Source: Nitrososphaeria archaeon
GTDB lineage: Archaea > Thermoproteota > Nitrososphaeria > JACIWG01
Direction: 5' to 3'
Assembly: GCA_029776065.1 (NCBI GenBank)
Contig: JARVJP010000008.1
Coordinates: forward strand, 1-64,000
Length of the DNA stretch: 64,000 bases
Of the stretch, positions 1-7,874 are shown in pieces (the first letter of the stretch is position 1; each line of letters opens with the position of its first letter). The translations under genes were made by a program, and so were the position numbers. Below the pieces are notes generated by a model. That model worked only from the letters and a program-made list of their open reading frames with translations, did no database searches and was not told where the DNA came from.

Positions 1-448
1 ATTGTGTCGGTAACTCAATAGCAGAGATTTCAGTGGAAGAACCTTGTGATTCAAAGTTGCTTTCTAAGTTGATTCTTTCAAAGTCTAGCATATCCGATCT
101 AGCCAACCTCTCAATCCACTTGTTAGCCTTCTCATTGAGGACAGACAGAGCAGTCACCTTACTTTTTTCTTCTAGATGTTCTTGTAAGGTGTAAAGTGCA
201 TTTGCCCAATAATAGGCACTATGAAGGTTCAGATCCTCCGTCTTTGAATAAAGGAACTTTAGTGTTTTGTTCTTATTGGGTATTTTCTCTCCAAGTAGCT
301 TCAATGAGGCTAAAGCGTAGTAAGTGTCGTCAATTGACGATTCAAATATGTCCTCGTATTGATAAAAGAGGTAACCTCCGTCTTCACCCTGCCGGCTTTT
401 GATATAAGCGACAATATTAGGTATAACCTTTGATGGGATCTTAATCAT
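1..448 (-). CDS. Prenyltransferase/squalene-cyclase-repeat-like protein (3' end outside window)
   Basis: The reverse strand reads open from an ATG at 446-448 to the window edge, about 149 codons, so the C-terminus is missing. The N-terminus holds 'GEDGGYLFYQYEDIFESS' followed by 'DDTYYALASLKLLGE'. A G-G-Y/F turn followed by D-T-Y-Y-A-L-x-x-L-K is the pattern of the alpha/alpha-barrel repeats of squalene cyclases and protein prenyltransferases. No catalytic DxDD or zinc site is visible in the part present, so the function is unknown. The start lies 4 bp after the stop of the upstream DUF6062-like gene, so the two probably form one operon. Confidence 0.6.
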   Translation of the reverse strand, partial: MIKIPSKVIPNIVAYIKSRQGEDGGYLFYQYEDIFESSIDDTYYALASLKLLGEKIPNKNKTLKFLYSKTEDLNLHSAYYWANALYTLQEHLEEKSKVTALSVLNEKANKWIERLARSDMLDFERINLESNFESQGSSTEISAIELPTQ

Positions 449-451
449 ATA

Positions 452-1123
452 TTAGTAAACTCCCCCTCTCAAAACCTTACCTGCTAATTCTTTAGCAGAA
501 GCCTCTTTAAAGGTTGGGCTTTCATTTGCATCCCAAGCCGATTTACTGATGAACGACTTCAAGTTACGGTTCAGTTCCTCTAATTTGTCTAATTGTATTT
601 TAAGCAGAAGCTCTTTGTGTTCGTACTTAATTTTACCAGAAACAGATCGGAAATGGTTTAGACATAGAATAGAGGGTGACGCTTTGTAGACTTCTAATAA
701 TTCAGCTTCAAGCCATGAAATTAAAGAAGCCAAATAATTTTCTTCTGACTCAGCTATAAGTTTGCATAATATGCATTTATCGCCCCAAAATTTGTCATCA
801 TTTTCTGCACGGATCAACTTCCCAATTTGTGATTCTAAGACGTCTTGCATAATTATTGAAATCCCTAGTCCATCTAGACCAGGATGATTGTTTGAGTACG
901 AGAATATGTCCCATAAATGCCTTCTACAAAATCCATCATTTCTTATTTTCTCTCTTGTATTTGGGTCGGTCACGTGCTCATATAACAAGTTATCGATCCA
1001 TCTCTCCTTTCCCTTGTTTAAAAGAAAGCAAATAGGGCAGTCTTCCTTCAAGATGGCGTCTTTTAAAAGTACATAGAAGATATCTTTACTCTTTTTTGGT
1101 TCCCAAGCCTCCAATATATTCAC
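452..1123 (-). CDS. DUF6062-like cysteine-motif protein
   Basis: 223 residues with no signal peptide or membrane segment. The conserved features are 'CPICFLLNKGKERW' near residue 30, 'FCRRHLW' near residue 65, 'CILCKL' near residue 117 and a 'CLNHF' near residue 152. Paired CxxC and FCxxH motifs in a helical protein resemble the DUF6062 family, whose function is unknown, and suggest bound metal or a redox role (inference). It is followed 4 bp later by the prenyltransferase-repeat-like gene. Its 5' end overlaps a possible 50-codon ORF. The family assignment is from memory and is tentative. Confidence 0.62.
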   Translation of the reverse strand: MNILEAWEPKKSKDIFYVLLKDAILKEDCPICFLLNKGKERWIDNLLYEHVTDPNTREKIRNDGFCRRHLWDIFSYSNNHPGLDGLGISIIMQDVLESQIGKLIRAENDDKFWGDKCILCKLIAESEENYLASLISWLEAELLEVYKASPSILCLNHFRSVSGKIKYEHKELLLKIQLDKLEELNRNLKSFISKSAWDANESPTFKEASAKELAGKVLRGGVY

Positions 1124-1238
1124 CTAAATTTTTGATAGGCGTCATTATCCAACTTGCTGCTGGCGGTTTAGGCTTGAGACCTAGGTGGACGCCATCGCCT
1201 CTTCGCTCCCAGATATCATAGGGTTCAGAAATAAACAT
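1086..1238 (-). CDS. Possible small protein overlapping the DUF6062-like gene start
   Basis: A 50-codon reading frame (ATG at 1236-1238, TAA at 1086-1088) fills the leader of the DUF6062-like gene and overlaps its first 38 bp in another frame. The product, about 'MFISEPYDIWERRGDGVHLG' at its start, has balanced protein-like composition rather than random AT-rich codons. The frame stays open upstream to about 1317, where a TATA-like stretch lies, but I see no earlier ATG. It could be a real small protein, a leader peptide or chance. No family is recognised. Confidence 0.35.
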   Translation of the reverse strand: MFISEPYDIWERRGDGVHLGLKPKPPAASWIMTPIKNLGEYIGGLGTKKE

Positions 1239-1385
1239 TTCTAGAACATATAATGCCCTTCTAAGGATTAGAGTAGGAATGTTTAATGTTAAAATTTGTG
1301 AACTAATAGTTAAATACTAAGTAAAATACTCCTTTCTTGAATCATTTGAGTGTGAGAACTTCTGGAAAACAAAAACGATAGTGCT

Positions 1386-2591
1386 ATGGTAGATAAGCAA
1401 CAACGTTCAAGGAAGAACTTGATATATACGATTATGGAGGTACTATATGCGCCTCATAAGGCGTTCAAGGAGATCGTTCAGGAGCCAAAGTACATCGGAT
1501 TGATTTTGATACTTGTTCTTTTTATAGCTACAAGCACTATGTACGGCTACACTATCCTATCAAAAAGCTACGTTGAAAAGATTCTTCCTAACGTTGATCC
1601 ATCAATAGGGCAGTTCGATACATGGACTGAGAATTCAACCATGTGGTCCTCACCGCAAAGAGCAGAAATCACAGAGGACTTCAACGACTTCATAAATGGC
1701 AGCTACTATGGCAACAGGAGCATTGTGTTCTCGGTGCCAAAAAGTTCCAAGATATCCATGACGCTAATGGAAATAGGGCCTGTGAACTGTTCTGGCCCTG
1801 AGGGCTATAAGAACTTGTCGCTGAGGATAAAGATCGTCGATCCAAAGATCGTGCCATCAACAGCATCAATCTACCTATTTTCAGGAAAGGGTTCCAACTA
1901 CTTCTACTACAATCTAACTGATTCCTTATCACGTAGCACAGCCGGTGCCTGGATCAACCTTACGATCCCTCTTGCAACCGAAAATTGGGTTAAAAGTAAC
2001 GGCGATTGGAGTAACATCACAGGAGTCGGTCTAGCATTTGACTGGCCTAAAGACTATAACATTTCCGTGCTTGTTGACGGCCTCTACTTCCGAGGGATCT
2101 TCAAAACTCCAATTGAAATCGATGCTACAGGATACTTACTAAGCTATTCAGTGTCCAGCCTTCTACAGTTTACTATCCTATGGTTTTCTATAAGTGGCAT
2201 CATCTTCATCGTTCTGAGAATCTTTAGAGTGGCGACGGTGTGGAAGCCAATACTTGTCTCAGTCGGTTCCGCACTAATAATACTCTCTGTGCAGGCATTA
2301 GTAAACATGGTCGCTGTCTTATTGACGTTGGCAAACATATACTATCCACTAGAATATTTTGGGGGAACTATGACAGAAATGATAGCTGTTGCTACTAAAA
2401 TGAGCGAACAAGCATCGCTCTTTTTAACCGTCAGAAGTTACATAGAAATAGCGATATACACATGGATCACACTACTATGCACAATCGCCAACCGCCTGCT
2501 GACACAGCTTTCGTGGACAAAAAGTTTTCTAGCAAGCGCGGTAGCACTATTCTTCGCCCACATAATCAATACGCTCTTTGTACTTTTATAA
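1386..2591 (+). CDS. Yip1-like membrane protein with an extracytoplasmic insert domain
   Basis: 401 residues. The N-terminus 'LYAPHKAFKEIVQEPKYIG' followed by a hydrophobic helix (about residues 37-57) is the usual opening of archaeal Yip1/YIP1-family membrane proteins. Between that helix and four or five C-terminal helices (from about residue 255) lies a soluble insert of about 190 residues with many Asn-X-Ser/Thr sites. It ends in 'WSNITGVGLAFDW' and 'ISVLVDGLYFRG', a pattern of jelly-roll carbohydrate-binding-like domains. The insert should face outside the cell. It stands alone, divergent from the DUF6062-like gene. The role is unknown and may be in membrane or envelope organisation (inference). 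Confidence 0.6.
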   Translation: MVDKQQRSRKNLIYTIMEVLYAPHKAFKEIVQEPKYIGLILILVLFIATSTMYGYTILSKSYVEKILPNVDPSIGQFDTWTENSTMWSSPQRAEITEDFNDFINGSYYGNRSIVFSVPKSSKISMTLMEIGPVNCSGPEGYKNLSLRIKIVDPKIVPSTASIYLFSGKGSNYFYYNLTDSLSRSTAGAWINLTIPLATENWVKSNGDWSNITGVGLAFDWPKDYNISVLVDGLYFRGIFKTPIEIDATGYLLSYSVSSLLQFTILWFSISGIIFIVLRIFRVATVWKPILVSVGSALIILSVQALVNMVAVLLTLANIYYPLEYFGGTMTEMIAVATKMSEQASLFLTVRSYIEIAIYTWITLLCTIANRLLTQLSWTKSFLASAVALFFAHIINTLFVLL

Positions 2592-2842
2592 AAAGTTGGG
2601 ACAAATATTAAATGGAGTGTTAAATTGATATAAGTATTGGTAAAAGCTCATTAGGCATCTAAGTTTAAATGGATCGTTTTTTCCTATTACTGGGTAGACA
2701 CATATCCCATAATCTTACAGTACTATGACCATAATACAACTGAAGACTGTAAAAAGCTAGAAAGTTGCATTTAGAGTTAGGCTAACGCAAAAGGATTTTT
2801 AATTATCGGATTAAATGCCTATTTCTATTCTTTGAATAACAA
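2592..2842. other. Intergenic region with no recognisable gene
   Basis: About 250 bp between the 3' ends of the Yip1-like gene and the mgsA region. It is AT-rich with frequent stops in all frames. I see no tRNA, hairpin or conserved element. Confidence 0.5.
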
Positions 2843-2920
2843 CTATTTGGGAATGATGCTAATAACATCTCCTTTTTTCAGATATTCCACACCATGCCTT
2901 TTACGATTTTGACTTGATTG
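2843..2920 (-). pseudogene. Possible TGS-domain-like remnant in frame after the mgsA stop
   Basis: Directly after the TAG stop of mgsA (2921-2923), the same frame stays open for 25 codons to a second TAG (2843-2845). The end reads 'RHGVEYLKKGDVISIIPK', which resembles the C-terminal strand-turn-strand of TGS domains such as the end of DRG-type GTPases (x-G-x-x-x-x-L-x-x-x-D-V-x-x-I). Known MgsA C-termini do not look like this. It may be the relic of a lost gene, or a chance match in a short stretch. Confidence 0.25.
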
Positions 2921-3298
2921 CTATTTATGGAACAATGGACTTGATATTATCAGATCTGCTGTTGCCCTGTTACAGGCTGTTGGGATGTTATATAAAACAG
3001 ATATTCTAAGAAGTGCTTTAACGTCTACATCGTGTGGAAGGGGTGTTAGAGGGTCCCAAAAGAAGATCAGGTAATCTAATTTCCCATTAGATATCATAGC
3101 GCCTAGTTCCATATCTCCGCCATGTGAACCGTCCTTAAGTAAAGTCACATTTAATCCTGTTTTCTCAATTATCTTACGCCCTGTATGGCCTGTGGCATAC
3201 AAGTTATGTTGGGCCAAAGTTCCTTTGTTAAAATCAACCCATTCTACAAGGTCTTCTTTTTTATTATCATGCGCTACTAAAGCAATTGATTTCTTCAT
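2921..3298 (-). CDS. mgsA: Methylglyoxal synthase
   Basis: 125 residues. MgsA converts dihydroxyacetone phosphate to methylglyoxal and phosphate, a bypass of lower glycolysis. Family landmarks run in order: 'ALVAHDNKKEDL' at the N-terminus, 'LYATGHTGRKI' (phosphate site, about residues 33-43), 'GSHGGDMELGAMI' with the catalytic Asp (near residue 62), and 'LIFFWDPLTPLPHDVDVKAL' (about residues 77-96). The final helix of bacterial enzymes, after 'ADLIISSP', is shortened, and the gene stops at TAG. It is a single gene, convergent with the Yip1-like gene. MgsA is uncommon in archaea, so it may have been acquired by transfer (inference). Confidence 0.9.
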   Translation of the reverse strand: MKKSIALVAHDNKKEDLVEWVDFNKGTLAQHNLYATGHTGRKIIEKTGLNVTLLKDGSHGGDMELGAMISNGKLDYLIFFWDPLTPLPHDVDVKALLRISVLYNIPTACNRATADLIISSPLFHK

Positions 3299-3413
3299 GT
3301 TATCGTCTTTTTTACTTGAAGGTTTCTAGGCTTAAACCTTTCCATTATAATTAGGGAATCGTAGTGCGACACCCTAATGTTATTTATCTACAAACACCTC
3401 ATGCCATTGCAAA

Positions 3414-4574
3414 CTATTCAGTCATAGTTGACAACTTAGAAAACAATGGCAAAATAATTAGCATAGATCCGATAACAATCACTGTTGTAACCGCTAAAAA
3501 CTGTTCGCTGACTATACCCTTGGCAACTGCTTCTCTTGCAATTATAAAGGACATTTCTGCCCTTATAGCGAGTCCTATCACCGACGTGAGAAGGATTCTT
3601 TGTCTTAGACCGCCTAACAATCCACCTAGAACACCACCAAAGAGTCTAGCACCGATCGCAAAGACCAATATAGCAAGTGACACTGGAAAAATATTGAGCA
3701 CATCGTATGGATTTATGCTTAAGCCAATAGTAGTAAAGAAAATGGTCGCAAATACCTCCTTCATCATATAAAGCCTGTGACCCACCTTTTCCCCTATCTT
3801 TTTATAAGGGATTATTGCGCCCATTATGAACGCCCCGGTTATAGCTGCAAGGCCCACCTGTGTTGCTGCGAAAGCTAATATTAACCCAAAACCTAGAAGT
3901 ATTGAAAAAAGAACTTCTTCTGATAATGTTTTACCGAATCGGTAGATCGCCTTTGGTAGAATTTTACTTCCAAGATATATAGATAAAAGAATAAATAAGG
4001 TAGATTCAAGGCTTAGCCAGAACATGTCACCTATTTGCCATGATTCTTTTGAAATAGCCCCTAGTGCAATGGATATTAATAGGACTCCTTCTACGTCGTC
4101 AACTACACATGCGGTTAGTAGGGTTGAACCAAATTTTGTCTGCACCTTTGCTTGAGAGTTCAAAACCTGTGCTATCACACTGGTCCCACTTGGAGCGATA
4201 ACAACACCCAAGAGGAAGGCTGCTTTCTCACCCCACCCTAAAGCTAAACCTAGTGCGTAACCTGCTATTATGGAGGAGATTACTCCGATGGTCGTTAGTA
4301 GAAAGGCTCTTTTCCCAGACCCCCAAAAAGATTCTGCGTCAAACTCTAATCCTGTAGTGAAGAGAATTAAAACCGAGCCTAAAATTGCAAGCGTGTTGAT
4401 CACGTTAAGGTCGTTGACGAATCCAAGGCCACCAGGCCCTCCGAGAAAGATCCCGACCAATATGGCTCCTATGAGGCCTGGCAGTCTGATACGTTTGAAG
4501 ATCTCAATAGCTATGGAGGAGACGACTATCAACAACCCTATCTCATATAAAAGTACAAGGGAGGGTTCTACCAT
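3414..4574 (-). CDS. CPA2-family Na+/H+ (or K+/H+) antiporter
   Basis: 386 residues and about 12 membrane helices, without the C-terminal TrkA-N domain found in KefB/KefC. The opening 'GLLIVVSSIAIEIFKRIRLP' and 'GAILVGIFLGGPGGLG' fit the Kef/NapA-type exchanger fold. 'VIAPSGTSVIAQVL' followed by 'CVVDDVEGVLLISIAL' provides the paired-aspartate motif (DD) of electrogenic Na+/H+ exchangers. It probably exports Na+ or K+ in exchange for protons. A TATA-like 'TTATTTATAAG' lies about 30 bp before the start. It is transcribed alone. Confidence 0.85.
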   Translation of the reverse strand: MVEPSLVLLYEIGLLIVVSSIAIEIFKRIRLPGLIGAILVGIFLGGPGGLGFVNDLNVINTLAILGSVLILFTTGLEFDAESFWGSGKRAFLLTTIGVISSIIAGYALGLALGWGEKAAFLLGVVIAPSGTSVIAQVLNSQAKVQTKFGSTLLTACVVDDVEGVLLISIALGAISKESWQIGDMFWLSLESTLFILLSIYLGSKILPKAIYRFGKTLSEEVLFSILLGFGLILAFAATQVGLAAITGAFIMGAIIPYKKIGEKVGHRLYMMKEVFATIFFTTIGLSINPYDVLNIFPVSLAILVFAIGARLFGGVLGGLLGGLRQRILLTSVIGLAIRAEMSFIIAREAVAKGIVSEQFLAVTTVIVIGSMLIILPLFSKLSTMTE

Positions 4575-4658
4575 GATTTCTCTTTACCGCAAATGGTAGG
4601 TGCTTCTTATAAATAAGCTCGCTGTAATCAAGTGATCTGAGTTAAATTCATGTTCCTT

Positions 4659-5624
4659 CTAGACCGCCTCAATAGTTGAAGGAGGCTTTGTCGCTATATT
4701 GTATGTAACACTGACCACACCTTGGACTTCCGATGTCAACCTACTGGCTAAACGAAAGAGAATGTTGTAAGGGATCTTTGTAGGAGTGGCTGTTTTAGCG
4801 TCTACACTATCCCAGCATCTGACCTCGACCTGGAGGCCAAATTCTCTCTTTCCACTTCTTAAGCCTGTCACCTTGTCTGAATGTAGAATGGCGAGGCATT
4901 GGAAGGCTTTTATGCCTTGCAACTCTTCTTCCACAATATTCGTAGCTTTTCTAACTATTTCAACCCTTTCTGGTGTTACTTCCCCTATTATTCTCGCAGC
5001 CAGTGCAGGTCCTGGAAAGGGGGGTCTAGCATATATGCTCTTTGGCAACCCGAGGTATTTTGCTATCTTTCTCACAGCGGGTTTCCTTAACTGGATTATT
5101 GGCTCTATGACTTTGTATCCAAATTCTTTTTCTGTGTTGATGCCTAGTTGTTCTAACACATTATGTTGTCTCTTTATCTTAGCCACCGTTTCCTCAATAT
5201 CTGTGTAGTTGGTTCCTTGCAGGAGGAATTTTATTCCACTGTCTTTAACGATCTTCCCAAACACTCTTTTGTAGAAGGTTTGGGTTATAGCCTCCCTCTT
5301 AATCTCAGGGTCTTCAATACTCTTCAAAGCTTCGAAAAACTCTTTCTTAGCATCTACAAGCTCTACTTTGACGCCTAACTTCTTGAATGTATTCACAACA
5401 TTTGTTGGTTCACCCTCTCGCATTAACCCATTCTCTATAAAGTAAGTCTCCAACCTATCACCTATGGCTCTATGCGCTAACATGGTTACAACAGACGAGT
5501 CAACTCCACCAGATAACGCGTTGATTGCCCTGTTCTTTCCAATAATCTCCCTAAGCTCTGCAACCTTCTCTTCAATGAACTTTTTTGGGTCTAACTCTTC
5601 TAACTTTATTTCTTGAATCTCCAC
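4659..5624 (-). CDS. Divergent GMP synthase subunit B (PP-ATPase) paralogue
   Basis: 321 residues, clearly of the archaeal GuaAb type: a PP-loop 'LSGGVDSSVVTMLAHRAIGD' near residue 37, then 'PFPGPALAARIIGEV' and a C-terminal dimerisation domain ending 'ATKPPSTIEAV'. It has no glutaminase domain. Several near-invariant GMP synthase positions have changed: the IKSHHNVGG loop reads 'IKRQHNVLEQLG', RHPFPGPGL reads 'RPPFPGPAL', and the MTADxxxLP segment reads 'TATPTKIP'. A complete guaA lies 3.5 kb away, so this copy is unlikely to be the housekeeping enzyme. It may adenylate another substrate (inference). The start is a GTG at 5624 about 20 bp after an 'AATATAAG' box. Confidence 0.8.
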   Translation of the reverse strand: MEIQEIKLEELDPKKFIEEKVAELREIIGKNRAINALSGGVDSSVVTMLAHRAIGDRLETYFIENGLMREGEPTNVVNTFKKLGVKVELVDAKKEFFEALKSIEDPEIKREAITQTFYKRVFGKIVKDSGIKFLLQGTNYTDIEETVAKIKRQHNVLEQLGINTEKEFGYKVIEPIIQLRKPAVRKIAKYLGLPKSIYARPPFPGPALAARIIGEVTPERVEIVRKATNIVEEELQGIKAFQCLAILHSDKVTGLRSGKREFGLQVEVRCWDSVDAKTATPTKIPYNILFRLASRLTSEVQGVVSVTYNIATKPPSTIEAV

Positions 5625-5694
5625 AATTAGGGTTCGTCATAGATTTACTTATATTTCTTTACCTTTAGTTCTTGGAAAAGTTAACGTGCAGGTT

Positions 5695-6474
5695 TTATAC
5701 GCTATGTGTGAAGTAATCGCGTCTTCCTCCATCGATCACTATTACTTGCCCTGTAATAAAACTTGATTTGTCCGAAGCCAGGAAAACAGCTAAGTTAGCT
5801 ACTTCTTCAGCTGTGCCGACTCTCCTTAGAGCAGTGTTTGTTTTGACTCTTTCAAACAGCTCCTTAAGACTTTCTTCACTTCTGTCACGTAGTAGGTCTG
5901 TGTCGATGTAGCCAGGCGCTATAGCATTGACATTAATATTGAACTCACCCAGTTCGTCAGCAAGCTTCTTCGTTAGCATAATAACCGCTGCTTTGGAGAC
6001 CTCGTAAGCTATAGACCTTTTACCTGATATCCCAATCCCTGCGATCGAGGAAATGTTGATTACCTTACCATACCTTTGCTTTATCATATAAGGTGCCACT
6101 GCTTGCACACAGTACTGTATCCCATATAGATTGATTCCCATCAACCTTTCCCATTGCTCTTTCTCTGCTTCCAGCACGCCTCTCGTCTTCCAGAAAACGC
6201 CTGCATTGTTAACCAGTATATCTATTCGACCAAACTCTTTGATCACCATTCCAACCATTTCGTTTACCGCTTCTTGTTTAGAAACATCTACTTGAATAGC
6301 TAGTGCCCTCCTTCCCTCTTTATTAATGAGGTTAACAACTTCATCTGCTTTATCCTTTCTAACAGAATAGTTGATAGCAACATTCGCACCCTCCTTTGCA
6401 AGGCCCAGCGCAATTGCTCTACCAATTCCACGGCTCCCACCTGTAACTAAAGCAATCTTATTAAAAAGACTCAT
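5695..6474 (-). CDS. SDR-family oxidoreductase (FabG-like)
   Basis: 259 residues, the usual length of a classical short-chain dehydrogenase. It shows the Rossmann motif 'TGGSRGIGRAIA' near residue 10, 'NNAG' near residue 90, the catalytic Ser in 'ISSIAGIG' and the Tyr/Lys pair in 'YEVSKAA' near residues 157-161. It ends with 'ITGQVIVIDGG', typical of FabG-like 3-oxoacyl/sugar dehydrogenases. An Arg after the glycine motif and 'YSVRKDK' after strand 2 favour NADP(H) (inference). The substrate cannot be read from sequence. It lies between GuaAb-like and UroD-like genes with no clear functional link. Confidence 0.85.
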   Translation of the reverse strand: MSLFNKIALVTGGSRGIGRAIALGLAKEGANVAINYSVRKDKADEVVNLINKEGRRALAIQVDVSKQEAVNEMVGMVIKEFGRIDILVNNAGVFWKTRGVLEAEKEQWERLMGINLYGIQYCVQAVAPYMIKQRYGKVINISSIAGIGISGKRSIAYEVSKAAVIMLTKKLADELGEFNINVNAIAPGYIDTDLLRDRSEESLKELFERVKTNTALRRVGTAEEVANLAVFLASDKSSFITGQVIVIDGGRRDYFTHSV

Positions 6475-6557
6475 ATTTCAAGATAACTCTAAGCATTTAC
6501 TTAAACTTTAAAGGATTTCTTTTTACTTGAATGCTCTTAACTTGTCATCTTTACCTT

Positions 6558-7730
6558 TTAATAATTTAGCTTGCTTTTTATGTAGTCTGCGTATTCCCTA
6601 AACCTTTCCAAAGTGAATTCAACGTGAACGTTATGGTCTACGGTAGGTATGTACCCGCCCATTTCTTTTAGGATGGGGACTTTGGAGTCAACTTCTCTCC
6701 TCATCCTTTCACCGCCTTCGGCAAGCTCCCTCTTATCTAAATTACCTAGAAGGAAGAACTTGTTCCCATACTTCCTTTTTACGTCGATGGCGTTCATCCC
6801 GGCGTTAACTTCAAGTGGCCATAATCCGTTTATTCCTGCTTCTGATATCAATTCTAGTAGGGCATGTATGTTTCCGTCGCTGTCCATCATAATACGTTTG
6901 ATCTTGTTCTTTCTAAAAAATGAAGTTACGTTCTTATAGTGTGAGAGGAGGAATTCTCTGTATATCCTTGGAGAGATGCATGGGCCGTTCTTTTCAGCGA
7001 GGTCTTCCCACCAGTATATCAAGTCGATTCTGTCCTGGAGTGTCTCGATTACGTCCCTTAGCGTCTCTATTGTAAAGTATTCCCAGTGTGAGACCATATC
7101 CCTCATAAGCTCAGGGTCCTTGTAGAACATGGAGACGAAGGTAGGTATGCCCATCAATTCGGCACCAAACCCGTAGAAGCCTGGAATGTTTATACAGGTC
7201 GTGCCTTTGGTGTGCTTCTCATAATCTTCAATATAAGCAGATTCGTCCCAGTCTTTTGGGTACCTACATGGGGTATGTGGGTCAAGTCTTTTCTTATAGT
7301 CTTGCCAGGTTTTTGGGTCTTTGACTGGGAAGTCAAGAAACATGGGCATGTTGTACCATACGTACTTAGACTTTTTGAAACGCCTAGCAATGGAGCCCTG
7401 CCCCATGACAAAGTCGACGTATCTTTCCGTCTCCGCTATTGCTCTAATCTTATACCTTGGGATAGGGCCTAGATCGATTGGGAAGACCAAACTTTGGAAG
7501 TTGGAGATGCCAAAATAAGAGTAGAGATCGAACCCCTTTAGCCTAGGCCAGCTGACAATCGATATATTTCCTTCCCGCATTACCCACTCTATTGACGCGG
7601 TTTTATCTGCTGGCAGTCCTTGGGTAAGCCAGCCGATGATTCCTTCATCATAAAACTTCTCACACCAAGGGAGTACATCGGGCTTCTTGAAGTCCATAAC
7701 AGCTTTAATTCTTTCTCTTCCAGTCATCAT
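6558..7730 (-). CDS. Uroporphyrinogen decarboxylase-family protein
   Basis: 390 residues. The N-terminal 'TGRERIKAVMDFKKPDVLPW' and the C-terminal 'GGYIPTVDHNVHVEFT' with 'LLGNLDKRELAEGGERMRRE' are the signature of UroD-superfamily (beta/alpha)8 proteins related to MtaA/CmuA methyltransferases. The His-x-Cys...Cys zinc ligands of MtaA are not visible: the region reads 'IMMDSDGNIHALLE'. It is therefore probably neither a classical haem enzyme nor a typical methylcobamide:CoM methyltransferase. No corrinoid protein is encoded nearby. Function unknown. Two adjacent Met codons can serve as the start. Confidence 0.78.
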   Translation of the reverse strand: MMTGRERIKAVMDFKKPDVLPWCEKFYDEGIIGWLTQGLPADKTASIEWVMREGNISIVSWPRLKGFDLYSYFGISNFQSLVFPIDLGPIPRYKIRAIAETERYVDFVMGQGSIARRFKKSKYVWYNMPMFLDFPVKDPKTWQDYKKRLDPHTPCRYPKDWDESAYIEDYEKHTKGTTCINIPGFYGFGAELMGIPTFVSMFYKDPELMRDMVSHWEYFTIETLRDVIETLQDRIDLIYWWEDLAEKNGPCISPRIYREFLLSHYKNVTSFFRKNKIKRIMMDSDGNIHALLELISEAGINGLWPLEVNAGMNAIDVKRKYGNKFFLLGNLDKRELAEGGERMRREVDSKVPILKEMGGYIPTVDHNVHVEFTLERFREYADYIKSKLNY

Positions 7731-7874
7731 CGTTAACTCGTATAATAGTCGATGTTTAATATAATAAATGTATCTGATGGGCTAAATAGAAATTTTGGAG
7801 AAGTCTTTAAACTTTTTAGTAAAAGTGTGAGAAGTTGATTTCGTACGAAAATTAACATAGTCCAGATTAGTTGA

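Noticed and set aside
2843-3298. TAG readthrough (pyrrolysine) in mgsA
   Set aside because: MgsA is already complete at the TAG, and the extension does not match any MgsA tail.
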